Shown here: positions 44,654-53,894 of the stretch, piece by piece | Position numbering within the stretch: the stretch's first letter is position 1 | Layout: each line of letters starts with the position of its first letter | Assembly: GCF_016495865.1 (NCBI RefSeq) | Contig: NZ_CP054706.1 | Location: forward strand, 682,001 to 746,000 | Direction of reading: 5' to 3' | From: Salicibibacter cibi | GTDB taxonomy: Bacteria; Bacillota; Bacilli; Bacillales; Marinococcaceae | DNA: 64,000 nucleotides | Translations under genes and position numbers: made by a program | Notes under the pieces: generated by a model | Told to the model about the DNA's origin: nothing | Seen by the model: the letters and a program-made list of their open reading frames with translations, nothing else | The model's database searches: none

Positions 44654-45385
44654 TTGAAATTTATTGGATGGATAGGTATTATACACGCAGTTTTCATCGT
44701 ATTTTGGATGAGATTTAATATTATTTTTTCGATTATGAATCCAATTGCTATAGAAGAAGGCGAAACATTAGCCCAAATCGGTATGGATTACCACACATCC
44801 TTCATAGGATATTTAGCTATGGATCACGGGAGTAAATCCTTCATGATGCTACTAACGATTGCCGTACCGATCGCTACATTTTATCTTTTAAAAAGGAAAG
44901 TAAAATTTGAATTATACAATATAATAGGTCTTTTTTCGGGATCCTTAGGATTCCTTCTTTACTCATTATCGTTAATGCTACAAGCGTCAAGTGTTGCCTA
45001 TGCTTTTAACTTATATAAGTCGGATGTAAATGAATTTACGGACGCTTTTGCTCTTTTACTCTATGAATGGACAATGTTAGAAGGAGGGTTTTCTACCAGC
45101 ATATACATCCTCGCTAATATTTTAATCGCTATATGGGTCATTATACTGTCAAGAGGGTTGCAGCTATACACAAGCGAACATAAGGTTAGTGTTTTTGGTC
45201 TTATAACCGGGATCTTGCATATTATTGCTTATCTTATATCTTGGGTACTTCTGATGTTTGGGATGCAGGTTATTCATACACTAACTGAAGCTATAGGACT
45301 GTTATTTGTGGTTTGGATTTTTTTAGTAGGGGTTGTGATAGTAAAAGGAAAGTTAAAGTTATCCGAAACTCATTCGCAAAGCTAA
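44654..45385 (+). CDS. Multi-pass membrane protein, DUF4386-like layout
   Basis: This 243-residue protein has about seven transmembrane helices and no clear catalytic motif. The spacing of helices and the N-terminal WIGIIHAVFIVFW segment remind me of DUF4386-type membrane proteins, but I cannot confirm the family. The start TTG 44654 is six bases after GGAGGG. It is a single gene with its own promoter and terminator. Confidence 0.65.
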   Translation: MKFIGWIGIIHAVFIVFWMRFNIIFSIMNPIAIEEGETLAQIGMDYHTSFIGYLAMDHGSKSFMMLLTIAVPIATFYLLKRKVKFELYNIIGLFSGSLGFLLYSLSLMLQASSVAYAFNLYKSDVNEFTDAFALLLYEWTMLEGGFSTSIYILANILIAIWVIILSRGLQLYTSEHKVSVFGLITGILHIIAYLISWVLLMFGMQVIHTLTEAIGLLFVVWIFLVGVVIVKGKLKLSETHSQS

Positions 45386-45443
45386 CGTATCAACTTTTTG
45401 AAGAAGGTGGCATCATATAACAACTTATTTTGCAGTTAAAATG

Positions 45444-45495
45444 AACAAAAACAGTCATAAAACCGCCTCAATGCTGGTTTTTGGCTGTTTTTGTT
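45444..45495 (+). terminator. Terminator of the 44654 gene
   Basis: AACAAAAACAG and CTGTTTTTGTT form perfect 11-base arms with an inner AAAACC..GGTTTT stem. Confidence 0.85.
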
Positions 45496-45568
45496 TGTCA
45501 AAATGTTGTAGTATAAAGCCCCTTATGGAGAAAGCATTCGATCTTTTTGAAAAGGGTAGATCATTGAA

Positions 45569-45620
45569 AGTGCAACGAAGGCTTTCGCCATAAAAGCTTG
45601 ACGAAAAGCCAAGTTTTCTA
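45569..45620 (+). repeat. Mobile hairpin R, copy 1
   Basis: AGTGCAAC-N4-GCTTTCGCC-ATAAAAGCTT-GACGAAAAGCCAAG-TTTTCTA matches 58246-58298 with few differences. It directly adjoins MITE B copy 2 and may be a leftover end of an insertion sequence. Confidence 0.65.
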
Positions 45621-45623
45621 ATG

Positions 45624-45903
45624 AGGGATTGCTGAACAACTTGCGGCTATCAGCTGAAGCCGGGATGCCGCTTCCATGGCTTCGCTTTCCGCGGACGAAC
45701 GGGCAAGCCTCCTCGCGACGCTGCGGGGTCTTGACGCGTCCGTTTTTCCGCTGGAGGCTCGCCATTGCAGCACCGTCCCTCCGTACGTTGCCAGAAGTGC
45801 AAGGGTTTTTTTGTTTATAGGATGGATTTCCTTGCATCCAGCTTTAACAACACCAACGGAAAATGCTTATGTGCCAGTCTTTTTCCGTTATTCAGCAGTC
45901 CCT
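45624..45903. repeat. MITE B, copy 2 (280 bp)
   Basis: Terminal inverted repeats AGGGATTGCTGAA and TTCAGCAGTCCCT pair at 12 of 13 positions. AATG flanks both sides (45620-45623 and 45904-45907) as a short target duplication. The interior is highly similar to 313-605. It is upstream of the Mn-catalase gene. Confidence 0.87.
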
Positions 45904-45988
45904 AATGAATAAATTAGAAGTATGTTTGTTTTTCCATCTATTTTGGGAATAGGTCTACTGTGGTCACATTTTACAAGGAGGTATTAAA

Positions 45989-46894
45989 TTGTTTAAAAGA
46001 GTCGACAAGTTGCAAATTGACCTTCCGAGACCAGAGAAGCCGGATCCCGAAGCGGCAGGTGTTGTGCAGGAGTTATTGGGCGGTAGGTTCGGTGAAATGT
46101 CGACGCTAAACAATTACATGTTTCAGTCGTTTAATTTTAGGAGCAAGAAAAAGCTACGCCCATTTTATGAGTTGATAGCAAATATTACGGCTGAAGAAAT
46201 CGGTCACGTGGAATTGGTCGCTAACACGATCAACCTTAATCTTGACGGTTCCGTTGGAAATGGCAGCACAAACCCGGATGACACACCGCTCGCGCCGGTA
46301 ATGGGGTATGAAAACAAGTTTAATTTTATTTTAGGCGGGCAAAATGCTATACCGGCTGATTCTGCCGGCAAAGCTTGGACAGGTGACAATGTTTTCTCTA
46401 GCGGAAATCTTGTTAACGATTTGTTGCATAACTTCTATTTGGAGTGCGGCGCACGGACGCACAAGATGCGTGTTTACCAAATGACCGATAATGAAACGGC
46501 ACGTGAGCTGGCGGGCTATTTGCTCGTACGCGGCGGCGTCCACGCGGTTGCCTATGCAAAAGCACTTGAAGATATCACAGGCGTAAATATGATGAAAATG
46601 CTACCTGTTCCGGATTTGGATAACTCGAAATACGATCATGCCAGAAAATATGAAGAAAAAGGAACACATCGCAAGCTGTTCCGTTTTAGTGACGATGACT
46701 ATCAATTACTTGATCGCATTTGGAATGGACCGACACCGGTTGGGCCTGAAGGCGAACTTGAAGTCGTTGATGGCATGCCGGAAGGCGGGGAAATCCCGGA
46801 TCTTGATCATGTTCCGGAAGAATTTGTCCCGGGATTTGACGAAGAACAATTCCGGGAGTTATCGAAACGCCTTCAGTACGAAGCGGGAATGTAA
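45989..46894 (+). CDS. Manganese (non-heme) catalase
   Basis: This 301-residue dimanganese catalase has the ferritin-like helices with metal ligands in GEMSTLNNYMFQ, TAEEIGHVELV, LECGARTHKMRVYQM and RGGVHAVAYAKALE. It breaks down hydrogen peroxide in the cytoplasm or on spores; close relatives are B. subtilis YdbD and CotJC. The start is TTG 45989 after AAGGAGGT. It is a single gene followed by a strong terminator. Confidence 0.95.
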   Translation: MFKRVDKLQIDLPRPEKPDPEAAGVVQELLGGRFGEMSTLNNYMFQSFNFRSKKKLRPFYELIANITAEEIGHVELVANTINLNLDGSVGNGSTNPDDTPLAPVMGYENKFNFILGGQNAIPADSAGKAWTGDNVFSSGNLVNDLLHNFYLECGARTHKMRVYQMTDNETARELAGYLLVRGGVHAVAYAKALEDITGVNMMKMLPVPDLDNSKYDHARKYEEKGTHRKLFRFSDDDYQLLDRIWNGPTPVGPEGELEVVDGMPEGGEIPDLDHVPEEFVPGFDEEQFRELSKRLQYEAGM

Positions 46895-46911
46895 TTCCAA
46901 AAATAACTCAG

Positions 46912-46946
46912 GAGGAGGGGAGGTAAAAAGTGCCCCCTCCTCTTTT
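46912..46946 (+). terminator. Terminator of the Mn-catalase gene
   Basis: GAGGAGGGG and CCCCTCCTC arms are followed by TTTT. Confidence 0.85.
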
Positions 46947-46952
46947 ACTTAC

Positions 46953-47651
46953 TTATTTTCCGGTTGCCGATTGTAAAGGCGCTTTGCGCATGATTAAGGC
47001 AGCTGCTCCAAAAAACACACATGCAATCAAGATTAAAGAGCTAAAATACCAGAGGGCATTGTCTTGCCAAAATCCTTCAATCAATTGATTCAGCAGATCA
47101 TTAACACCGGGAATTATCAGAATCATAATGATAACAGCTATGGAAAGATAAGTAATCAAATGACCGTAACGATAGTGAAGACAAGCAATGGCATAGGTGA
47201 TGGCCATGAGGAACAAACAAATCGTAAAGTCCAGCCAAAATACGGAAATAAATTGGTTGGGAACTGTATCAATTTGCCCCAGTGAAGTAAACCCGATATT
47301 TAATCCCCAAGCATCAGACAAACGTTCACTGATCCGCATGGCTATATTAAGGGTCAAGGCACTTAATGCGGCAAGTGCGATAAAGCCGGAAATCATCGAG
47401 CGTTGAAAGTTTCTTCGCGTGCTGCCCATTCCCATGGAAAAGGGATAATAATTTTTTAAAGAAATAAATGCTGTGATTGCCAAATAGATATAAACAGGGA
47501 AATTGATGAAGAAAAAGAAGTCACCTTCCGGCCAATTCATGTTAATGAAGAAAGTCACCAAAAGCAGAAAGCCGAGAATGCTCCAGAAAATCAGAAATGA
47601 TTGCCGCAGGTCATAATAAAAAATCAATAGATTCCCTTTAACCGGATTCAT
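46953..47651 (-). CDS. Membrane component of a YtrA/YtrB-like ABC system
   Basis: This 232-residue protein has six hydrophobic helices and an intracellular GSTRRNFQRS loop typical of ABC-2-like permeases that partner GntR/YtrA-regulated ATPases. ATG 47651 overlaps the ATPase stop (ATGA), so the two are coupled. The substrate is unknown; YtrABCDEF of B. subtilis reacts to cell-wall antibiotics. Confidence 0.82.
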   Translation of the reverse strand: MNPVKGNLLIFYYDLRQSFLIFWSILGFLLLVTFFINMNWPEGDFFFFINFPVYIYLAITAFISLKNYYPFSMGMGSTRRNFQRSMISGFIALAALSALTLNIAMRISERLSDAWGLNIGFTSLGQIDTVPNQFISVFWLDFTICLFLMAITYAIACLHYRYGHLITYLSIAVIIMILIIPGVNDLLNQLIEGFWQDNALWYFSSLILIACVFFGAAALIMRKAPLQSATGK

Positions 47652-48535
47652 AGTGCTTCTCCTTTCTTTTGTTGCGACGTTAAATGGATCATCAGTTTTT
47701 GGATCGGAATGGCACTCACTGTTAGTCCTTCCTGTTTCATCTGTTGCCTTTCTTCCGTAGACAGTGAATGCTGAACGGCAACGGTCTCCTCGCTCCCTAA
47801 CGATTCACGATGGAGAACGGTCTTTTCACGTAAGAAAGGGCTAAGTTTTTCTTTCGGTCCCTGCAAGTAATAACTCGTATTCCGCAAGGCATCCGTTTTT
47901 TCTTGGAGCAATAATGTGCCTTGGTCCATGATCAACACCTCTTCAAAGATTTTGCTCAGTTCATCAATGAGGTGTGTAGAGAGAATCAATGTTCGCGGAT
48001 GTTCAGTATAATCCTCAATCAATAGATCATAGAACGTTTGCCTGGCCGCGGCATCCATGCCGATATACGGTTCATCGAAAATGGTTATTGACGCGCGGCT
48101 TGCGAGCCCAATAATGATTCCCAGGGAAGATTCCATCCCCTTGGACATTGTTTTCACTTTTTGTTTGAGCGTAAGGTTAAAAGTCTCCAGCAACTCTAAA
48201 GCATAATTTTGGTCCCATTTTTTATAAAATGAGCGGGCGATATGAAAGATTTGTTTGACATTTAAATTTTTCATGAAGTTATTGCTTTCTTTGACAAAAC
48301 AAAGGTCTTCCAAAACGGATGGCTTTTCGAAAGGAGGTTTCCCGCCAATTTGGACATCTCCGTGCGACGGATACATTTGTCCGCTCATGATATGCAATAA
48401 AGAGGTTTTTCCTACACCATTTCTTCCCAGTAATCCATAAATTTTGTTTTCTTCCAGCGTTAAACTAACTTGATCCAGTGCTACAGCGGAACGATATGTC
48501 TTGGTAACATCAGAACACATGATACTTGCACTCAT
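47648..48535 (-). CDS. ABC transporter ATP-binding protein, YtrB-like
   Basis: This 295-residue ATPase has Walker A GLLGRNGVGKTS, a degenerate signature MSKGMESS in place of LSGGQ, Walker B ITIFDEPYIGMD and the H-loop STHLIDE. The degenerate signature is common in YtrB-like ATPases. It overlaps the regulator upstream and the permease downstream by four bases each, so this is a tight three-gene operon. Confidence 0.9.
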   Translation of the reverse strand: MSASIMCSDVTKTYRSAVALDQVSLTLEENKIYGLLGRNGVGKTSLLHIMSGQMYPSHGDVQIGGKPPFEKPSVLEDLCFVKESNNFMKNLNVKQIFHIARSFYKKWDQNYALELLETFNLTLKQKVKTMSKGMESSLGIIIGLASRASITIFDEPYIGMDAAARQTFYDLLIEDYTEHPRTLILSTHLIDELSKIFEEVLIMDQGTLLLQEKTDALRNTSYYLQGPKEKLSPFLREKTVLHRESLGSEETVAVQHSLSTEERQQMKQEGLTVSAIPIQKLMIHLTSQQKKGEAL

Positions 48536-48903
48536 TTTGATTCTCCTTCCTGTTTGATCATTTCGATCAATTTCTCTTTTGAAAGGTTTATTTTACGGGC
48601 TTCCAGTAAGGCTGGTTGAACATACGCATCAAAAAACGCTTGGTTTCTTTTTTTAAAAAGAATCTCTTTTGCACCTTCGTTCACGAACATGCCGACCCCT
48701 CGCTTTTTAAAAATAATGCCGTCATCGACGAGTTTATTAATCCCTTTAGCCGCTGTTGCAGGGTTGATTTGATAATAGGCGGCAAATTCATTGGTGGAAG
48801 AGATCTTATCTCCTTCTCGCAGAAAGCCTTCAATGATGTCATCTTCAACTTTTTCGGCAATTTGAACGAAAATGGGGTGGCTGTCATCGAATGAATGGCT
48901 CAT
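48532..48903 (-). CDS. GntR-family regulator, YtrA type
   Basis: This 123-residue protein has an N-terminal winged helix (PIFVQIAEKVEDDIIEGFLREGD, then FAAYYQINPATAAKGINKLVDDG) and a short helical C-terminus, as in YtrA. YtrA proteins repress their own ABC operon through a perfect dyad. Such a dyad is present 22 bp upstream (48925-48948). RBS AGGAGG. Confidence 0.92.
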   Translation of the reverse strand: MSHSFDDSHPIFVQIAEKVEDDIIEGFLREGDKISSTNEFAAYYQINPATAAKGINKLVDDGIIFKKRGVGMFVNEGAKEILFKKRNQAFFDAYVQPALLEARKINLSKEKLIEMIKQEGESK

Positions 48904-48924
48904 GATCCACCTCCTTAGTTCATT

Positions 48925-48948
48925 GGTTATTTACTTATGTAACTAACC
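48925..48948. promoter_or_regulatory. YtrA-type operator dyad
   Basis: GGTTATTTAC-TTAT-GTAACTAACC has 10-base arms pairing at nine positions. It lies in the divergent promoter region between the YtrA-like regulator and the CYP152 gene, and could control both. Confidence 0.75.
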
Positions 48949-49033
48949 ATATAGGTACTTCGATGAATGTCAAGGTGGAAAACGCATGATTTTCATTTTG
49001 GGCGAAAAAATAATGCTAGAGGAGGCAATAATA

Positions 49034-50293
49034 ATGACGCGAGCGACGAAGCAGATTCCGAAAGAAAAAGGATTGGACCAGACTTTAACATTACTGAATG
49101 AAGGGTACCGATACATTTCAAACAGGCGGCGACATCAGCAATCGGATATTATCCAGACGCGCCTTCTTGCCCAAAAAACGATCCTTATCAGCGGGGAAGA
49201 AGCTGCACAGCTTTTTTATGATGAAAGGTATTTTAAACGCAAAGGAATGGCGCCAAGGCGCATAAAAAAATCATTGTTCGGTGAGCATGGCGTGCAAGGG
49301 TTGGATGATGAAGCGCATAAACATCGAAAATTGATGTTTTTATCGCTAATGACGCCGGAACGATTGGAAGAAATCAAAAAAATAACGATGAAACATTGGA
49401 AAAAGAAAGTCCATGAATGGAAGGGAAGGAACCGGGTTGTTTTATTCGATGAAGCAGAGGATGTCATGTGCCGAAGTGCTTGCGCGTGGGCAGGCATTCC
49501 TCTTCGAGAGAAAGAAGTTGAACAACGGGCGCGGGAATTCGGTGAAATGATCGATGCCTTCGGCGGTGTTGGAGAACGAAACCGGCGTGGCAAGAGAGCA
49601 AGGGACAGTTCGGAGAAATGGATACAAACGATTGTGAAACAAATTCGAGCAAAAAAACTGAATCCTCCCGAAAATACAGCCGCTTATATTATGTCTTTTC
49701 ACCGAGACCATAAAGGAAAACGGTTGGATACCCATACGGCCGCCGTTGAAATCATTAATGTGCTTAGACCGATCGTGGCGATTGGCCGATACGTCGTGTT
49801 TGGCGCACTGGCGGTGCATGATCATCCGGAAACATTACCTGAATTACGCGTGGGAGATGACATGTATACGACGATGTTTGTCCAAGAAATCCGCCGCTAT
49901 TACCCCTTCACACCTTTATTGGGGGCGCTCGCTCGCAAAGATTTTCATTGGAAAGGGTATCCTTTCAAAAAGGGGACGCTCGTTATGCTTGATGTTCACG
50001 GCATTAATCATCGTTCGGATTTATGGGAAGCGCCTGATGCATTCAAGCCCGAGCGTTTTAAAGATTGGAAAGGGAGCCCGTTTGCATTTGTTCCGCAAGG
50101 CGGAGGGGATCATTACATGGGGCATCGCTGTGCCGGCGAATGGATTACGGTGATGCTCATGCAGACGAGCCTAGAATTTTTGACGAATCACATTACGTAC
50201 ACCGTGCCCGATCAAGATTTAAGCTATAGCATGGTGCGGATGCCCACGATCCCGAAAAGTAGGTTTGTCATTCGTGATGTGGACACAAAATAA
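49034..50293 (+). CDS. Fatty-acid peroxygenase, cytochrome P450 CYP152 family
   Basis: This 419-residue protein has the length of CYP152A1 (CypC/YbdT). The heme-binding Cys is in HYMGHRCAGEW, preceded by FAFVPQGGGD. The RYYPFTP helix contains the Arg that binds the fatty-acid carboxylate. Such enzymes use hydrogen peroxide to hydroxylate or decarboxylate fatty acids and need no reductase. ATG 49034 follows GAGGAGG. Its divergent position to the YtrA-like operon suggests shared control. Confidence 0.94.
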   Translation: MTRATKQIPKEKGLDQTLTLLNEGYRYISNRRRHQQSDIIQTRLLAQKTILISGEEAAQLFYDERYFKRKGMAPRRIKKSLFGEHGVQGLDDEAHKHRKLMFLSLMTPERLEEIKKITMKHWKKKVHEWKGRNRVVLFDEAEDVMCRSACAWAGIPLREKEVEQRAREFGEMIDAFGGVGERNRRGKRARDSSEKWIQTIVKQIRAKKLNPPENTAAYIMSFHRDHKGKRLDTHTAAVEIINVLRPIVAIGRYVVFGALAVHDHPETLPELRVGDDMYTTMFVQEIRRYYPFTPLLGALARKDFHWKGYPFKKGTLVMLDVHGINHRSDLWEAPDAFKPERFKDWKGSPFAFVPQGGGDHYMGHRCAGEWITVMLMQTSLEFLTNHITYTVPDQDLSYSMVRMPTIPKSRFVIRDVDTK

Positions 50294-50330
50294 GCATGAG
50301 TAGGGGCTGAACCCCCGCTCATGCTTATTT
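50288..50330. terminator. Bidirectional terminator
   Basis: AAATAAGCATGAG and CTCATGCTTATTT form a perfect 13-base stem between convergent CYP152 and MMPL genes. Confidence 0.88.
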
Positions 50331-53300
50331 GTCTCTCTTATGAAACGGCCACCAGTTATATGGACCAAGAATGGTTGCTACGGACGGGACAAATAGCGGT
50401 AGTAACAATAAAGAGTAAAGGAGCAAACCGATGACGACCATCGTGCTGATTTGAAGAAGGGTGAGTACCCCGGATGCGAGTAGGGAGGCGAATGTTCCGC
50501 CCAAGATGAGGGCGGCAGCCAGCACGATCCCACCTATGCGGCGCATGGCCAACATCATGGCTTCTTTCAAATCAAGGGTTTTGCGGTTTTCATCAAAGCG
50601 TGTAATAAGGAAGATCGAATAATCGACACCGAGAGCCATTAAGATGACAAAGCTAAAGAACGGCACGGCCCACATTAAGCCTTGATAACCGGCTAAGTCC
50701 ATAAAAATCCATTCCGTAATCGCGGCCGCGCCAAAGTACGTGGCGGCTAACGAAAAAAGGACATAAAGCGGCATAACGAGGGAGCGGAAAAGAACGGCTA
50801 AGGCAAGGGAAATTCCCGTCAACATAATCGATGCCGTTGTGATAAAGTCGCGATTCGTCAACTCATTTAAATCTCGATTTTGCGCGGCGATGCCATCGAG
50901 CAAAATATTCGCATCTTCGAACGGTGTTTCTTTTAACGAAAACGCAGCGACCTCGTCGATGGCATCCACTGTTTCAATGGCTTCAAGCCCGTAAGGATCG
51001 TTTTCCATCGTGATGTCAATGAAGGAAACAAAACGATCATCCGGCGTCGCGTAATGTTCCCAGAGTTGGTCGAACGCTTCGTTTTCCATGATGTCGTCCG
51101 TAATGAAAATGCCTTCCAATGGGTGAGAAGGTTGGTCAGCCATGCTGGATGTAAAGTCTTCCATTTGCTCAATCGCATCAATGACATCAAGCGTGCCTTC
51201 ATCCACTTCCAACAACCCTTCTTCGAGTTCCGTAAATCCGTCGCCGGCGGCTTCAATGCCTTCCATAAGTTCATGTTGACCTTCCTGGATTTCCGTTAAC
51301 CCTTCGTTTAACTCCTGCGTTCCTTCCTGCATGTCCTCCAAACCGTTTACAGCTTCTCCAAGCCCCTCGGCCAGTTCTTGCATGCCTGTTCCGGCTTCTT
51401 CGAGGTCATTCTGGACATCTTGAAGGGTCGCGTTCGGGTCCGGAATATTCATGTCAGTTAAAGGTGTCTCGAGGGTAAGTAATTCTTCGGCTTCCGCTAG
51501 ATCGGCAGAAACGGCTTCCAGTTCCGATTCAATATCTTGACGCGTTTCCTCTACTTCCGAAACAATGGCAACAGCTTCGTCCGTTTGCTCTGCACCTTCT
51601 TGCAAAGCGGCATTCATGTTGTCGATGTCTTCACTGATGTCGGAGTCCGGCGCAGCCTCGTCCGCCTCTTCACTAAGGTCATTCAATGTCGATTGCCACA
51701 TTTCCAAGTTTTCCTGTAAGCCGATGTCGATATCGTCGGGGTCAAATGCAAGGCCGCCGATCATGTCTTGCAGCGTCCCGAGTTGTTCTTGCCGCTCGCT
51801 GATGGTGCTAAGTGCTTCTTGTCTGGCGGTTTCGGCTTCTTCCAATTGTTGTTCCAACGATTCGGTGCTGGGAATCGCTTCTTGAAACTCATCCAACTGC
51901 GCTTCGTATTCGGCAATTTCCTCAGAAGCAGCCGATACTTCCTCTTGAGCGGTCGCTATTTCACTCGTTAAGCTTGATAAGCCACCTTGTAATTCCTCGA
52001 CACCTTCGAGCGCTTCATCTGTTCCATTCAGTAACGCTTCCACGCCCTCTTCCGCTTCCGAAAATTGTTCGGCGCCGTCTGCCACCCCTTCGAGCAAGTC
52101 GTCATGACCATCGGAAATCTCAGCTAAGCCGTCCAGTGTCTCGCTTAAGCTCGATGATAATATGTCAGCTTGTTCCGGGATGGTCATCTCTTCCAAACGT
52201 TCCCCTTCCGGCCGTGTTACTGTGCGCACATCGCTTACCCCATCGACTTTTTCCAAATTAATCGCCATTAATTCCAAGTAAGGGAGCGCATTCGGTTCTT
52301 CCCACGTTCCTTCAGGGGCTTCCACAGCGAGGGTCGTAAAAAAGACATCCCCTTCCCCGAAACGATCGGCGATTAAGTCATAGGCTTGGACGGATTCATA
52401 ACCTTCCTGGACTTCCTCGGGCATATTAAACGAGATGTCGTTGTCGTACATCCATAAGAGTGGCGCTAAGATAGCGGCAACGATTAGCATTGTGTACCCC
52501 GGCCGGTACACCGAGAAGCCGCCCAGCTTTCTCCACAACCAATTGTCTTGCCGTTTGGCTCTCGGTTTACTCGGCCAAAAAATGCGATTTCCCATAAAAC
52601 TCATCAAGGGAGGCATCCCCGCCAATATACCGATGAGCAACACGAGGATGCCGACTGCAACGCCGACGGCCGATTGAAAGATATTAAAATCGGCCAAACC
52701 GATGGTTGCAAATCCGATAAAGCCGGTGATGGCACCGTAAAGAATCGTTTGCGTAGAGAAGCGAAACGTTTGAATCATCGCTTCATGGGCAGTTTCACTC
52801 GCAGGCAATTCTTCTTGAAAACGCCGCATTAATAAAATGCAATAGTCGGTACCTACGCCAAAAATGATCGCTAAAATGAAAATTTCCGTATAAGTGGAAA
52901 CCGGGAATCCAAACCAATCGGCAAGAAAAGAAACAATCGATATTGAACCGAGAAAAGATAAGCCAAGGAGAATGAGCATCAGTAACGGTGTCAATGGGGA
53001 GCGAAAGATGCTGAGTAGGACGGTAAATACTAACGCGATCGTTATCCATTGGGACGTACCTAAATTTTCCTGTGTCGATTTGTCGTAATCTGTGGAAATG
53101 GCCGCGTCACCCGTTTGGTAATGCGTAAGTCCATCCACAGCTGTTAATTGTTGAATGTCGTTTCGATATGTATCGTATGCTTCGGATGCCATATCCAATT
53201 CAAGGGAAACGAGCAAAAGCGTTTCGTCATCACTGATTAACTGATCGGCCTGTTCGTCCCCATTAAATGGTGAAACGATATCATGGAGGGGCACGTCGCC

Positions 53301-53591
53301 GGGATCATTTTCAAAGGCTTCCATCGTTTCTTCGATCTGATCCGCTTGCGCTTGCGACAAGCCGTCTTCTTCGTGGTACACCACAATGACCTCTGTGCCG
53401 GTGAATGCCCCGTCGGAGGCAACCATATTTTCAAATTGTTGCGTGGGGTATTCACTCGGGATCTCAATTTGCCCTTCTTTACTGACGATTTGATTTAAAT
53501 CGGGTGAAAAAAAGAGCAATACAAACGTAGCCACGATCCATAGGATTGGATAAAAAATGATTCTTTTTTTACCGCTGATGACTTTGATCAT
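50325..53591 (-). CDS. MMPL/RND-family transporter
   Basis: This 1088-residue membrane protein has two six-helix MMPL units; the first is after residue 180 (IFGVGTDYCILLMRRF) and the second near the C-terminus (ALGVDYSIFLITRFDE). These GxDY motifs carry the proton-relay Asp-Tyr pairs. Between them lies an unusually long acidic coiled-coil domain (~residues 440-820) with repeated EGxxEL-type heptads, as in YdgH-like proteins. It probably exports lipids or hydrophobic compounds. ATG 53591, eight bases after AGAGG, is preferred over GTG 53600. Confidence 0.9.
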   Translation of the reverse strand: MIKVISGKKRIIFYPILWIVATFVLLFFSPDLNQIVSKEGQIEIPSEYPTQQFENMVASDGAFTGTEVIVVYHEEDGLSQAQADQIEETMEAFENDPGDVPLHDIVSPFNGDEQADQLISDDETLLLVSLELDMASEAYDTYRNDIQQLTAVDGLTHYQTGDAAISTDYDKSTQENLGTSQWITIALVFTVLLSIFRSPLTPLLMLILLGLSFLGSISIVSFLADWFGFPVSTYTEIFILAIIFGVGTDYCILLMRRFQEELPASETAHEAMIQTFRFSTQTILYGAITGFIGFATIGLADFNIFQSAVGVAVGILVLLIGILAGMPPLMSFMGNRIFWPSKPRAKRQDNWLWRKLGGFSVYRPGYTMLIVAAILAPLLWMYDNDISFNMPEEVQEGYESVQAYDLIADRFGEGDVFFTTLAVEAPEGTWEEPNALPYLELMAINLEKVDGVSDVRTVTRPEGERLEEMTIPEQADILSSSLSETLDGLAEISDGHDDLLEGVADGAEQFSEAEEGVEALLNGTDEALEGVEELQGGLSSLTSEIATAQEEVSAASEEIAEYEAQLDEFQEAIPSTESLEQQLEEAETARQEALSTISERQEQLGTLQDMIGGLAFDPDDIDIGLQENLEMWQSTLNDLSEEADEAAPDSDISEDIDNMNAALQEGAEQTDEAVAIVSEVEETRQDIESELEAVSADLAEAEELLTLETPLTDMNIPDPNATLQDVQNDLEEAGTGMQELAEGLGEAVNGLEDMQEGTQELNEGLTEIQEGQHELMEGIEAAGDGFTELEEGLLEVDEGTLDVIDAIEQMEDFTSSMADQPSHPLEGIFITDDIMENEAFDQLWEHYATPDDRFVSFIDITMENDPYGLEAIETVDAIDEVAAFSLKETPFEDANILLDGIAAQNRDLNELTNRDFITTASIMLTGISLALAVLFRSLVMPLYVLFSLAATYFGAAAITEWIFMDLAGYQGLMWAVPFFSFVILMALGVDYSIFLITRFDENRKTLDLKEAMMLAMRRIGGIVLAAALILGGTFASLLASGVLTLLQISTMVVIGLLLYSLLLLPLFVPSVATILGPYNWWPFHKRDK

Positions 53592-53894
53592 CGTGAGCAC
53601 CTCTTTGCTAATCGGAATGTTCGTTTAAAATAACATCTCATTTTATTATATAACAGATGTTGAACGATCAAAGTCTCAATGTTTTATTGGTTATTAATTT
53701 TCATTCAAACAAGTAATGCTAAGCTCGGACAAATTCCTTGGCTGCTCCCAAATGTTTTAGATTGCCTTACGTGCCCCTTTGACGTGTAAGCATTGGGAAA
53801 CATGGACAGCTTCAACATATGATAAAATAAAAGTTCAAGCGGAACGGCCATCACCAAGACAAGCAATGGCCATGTAAGGGAGTAAGAATCAACG
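53592..53894. other. Divergent intergenic region with one dyad
   Basis: AACATCT-N16-AGATGTT at 53632-53661 is the only structure I see. No clear -35/-10 pair could be assigned to either the MMPL gene or the LLM gene, and there is no reading frame with a ribosome-binding site. Confidence 0.35.
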
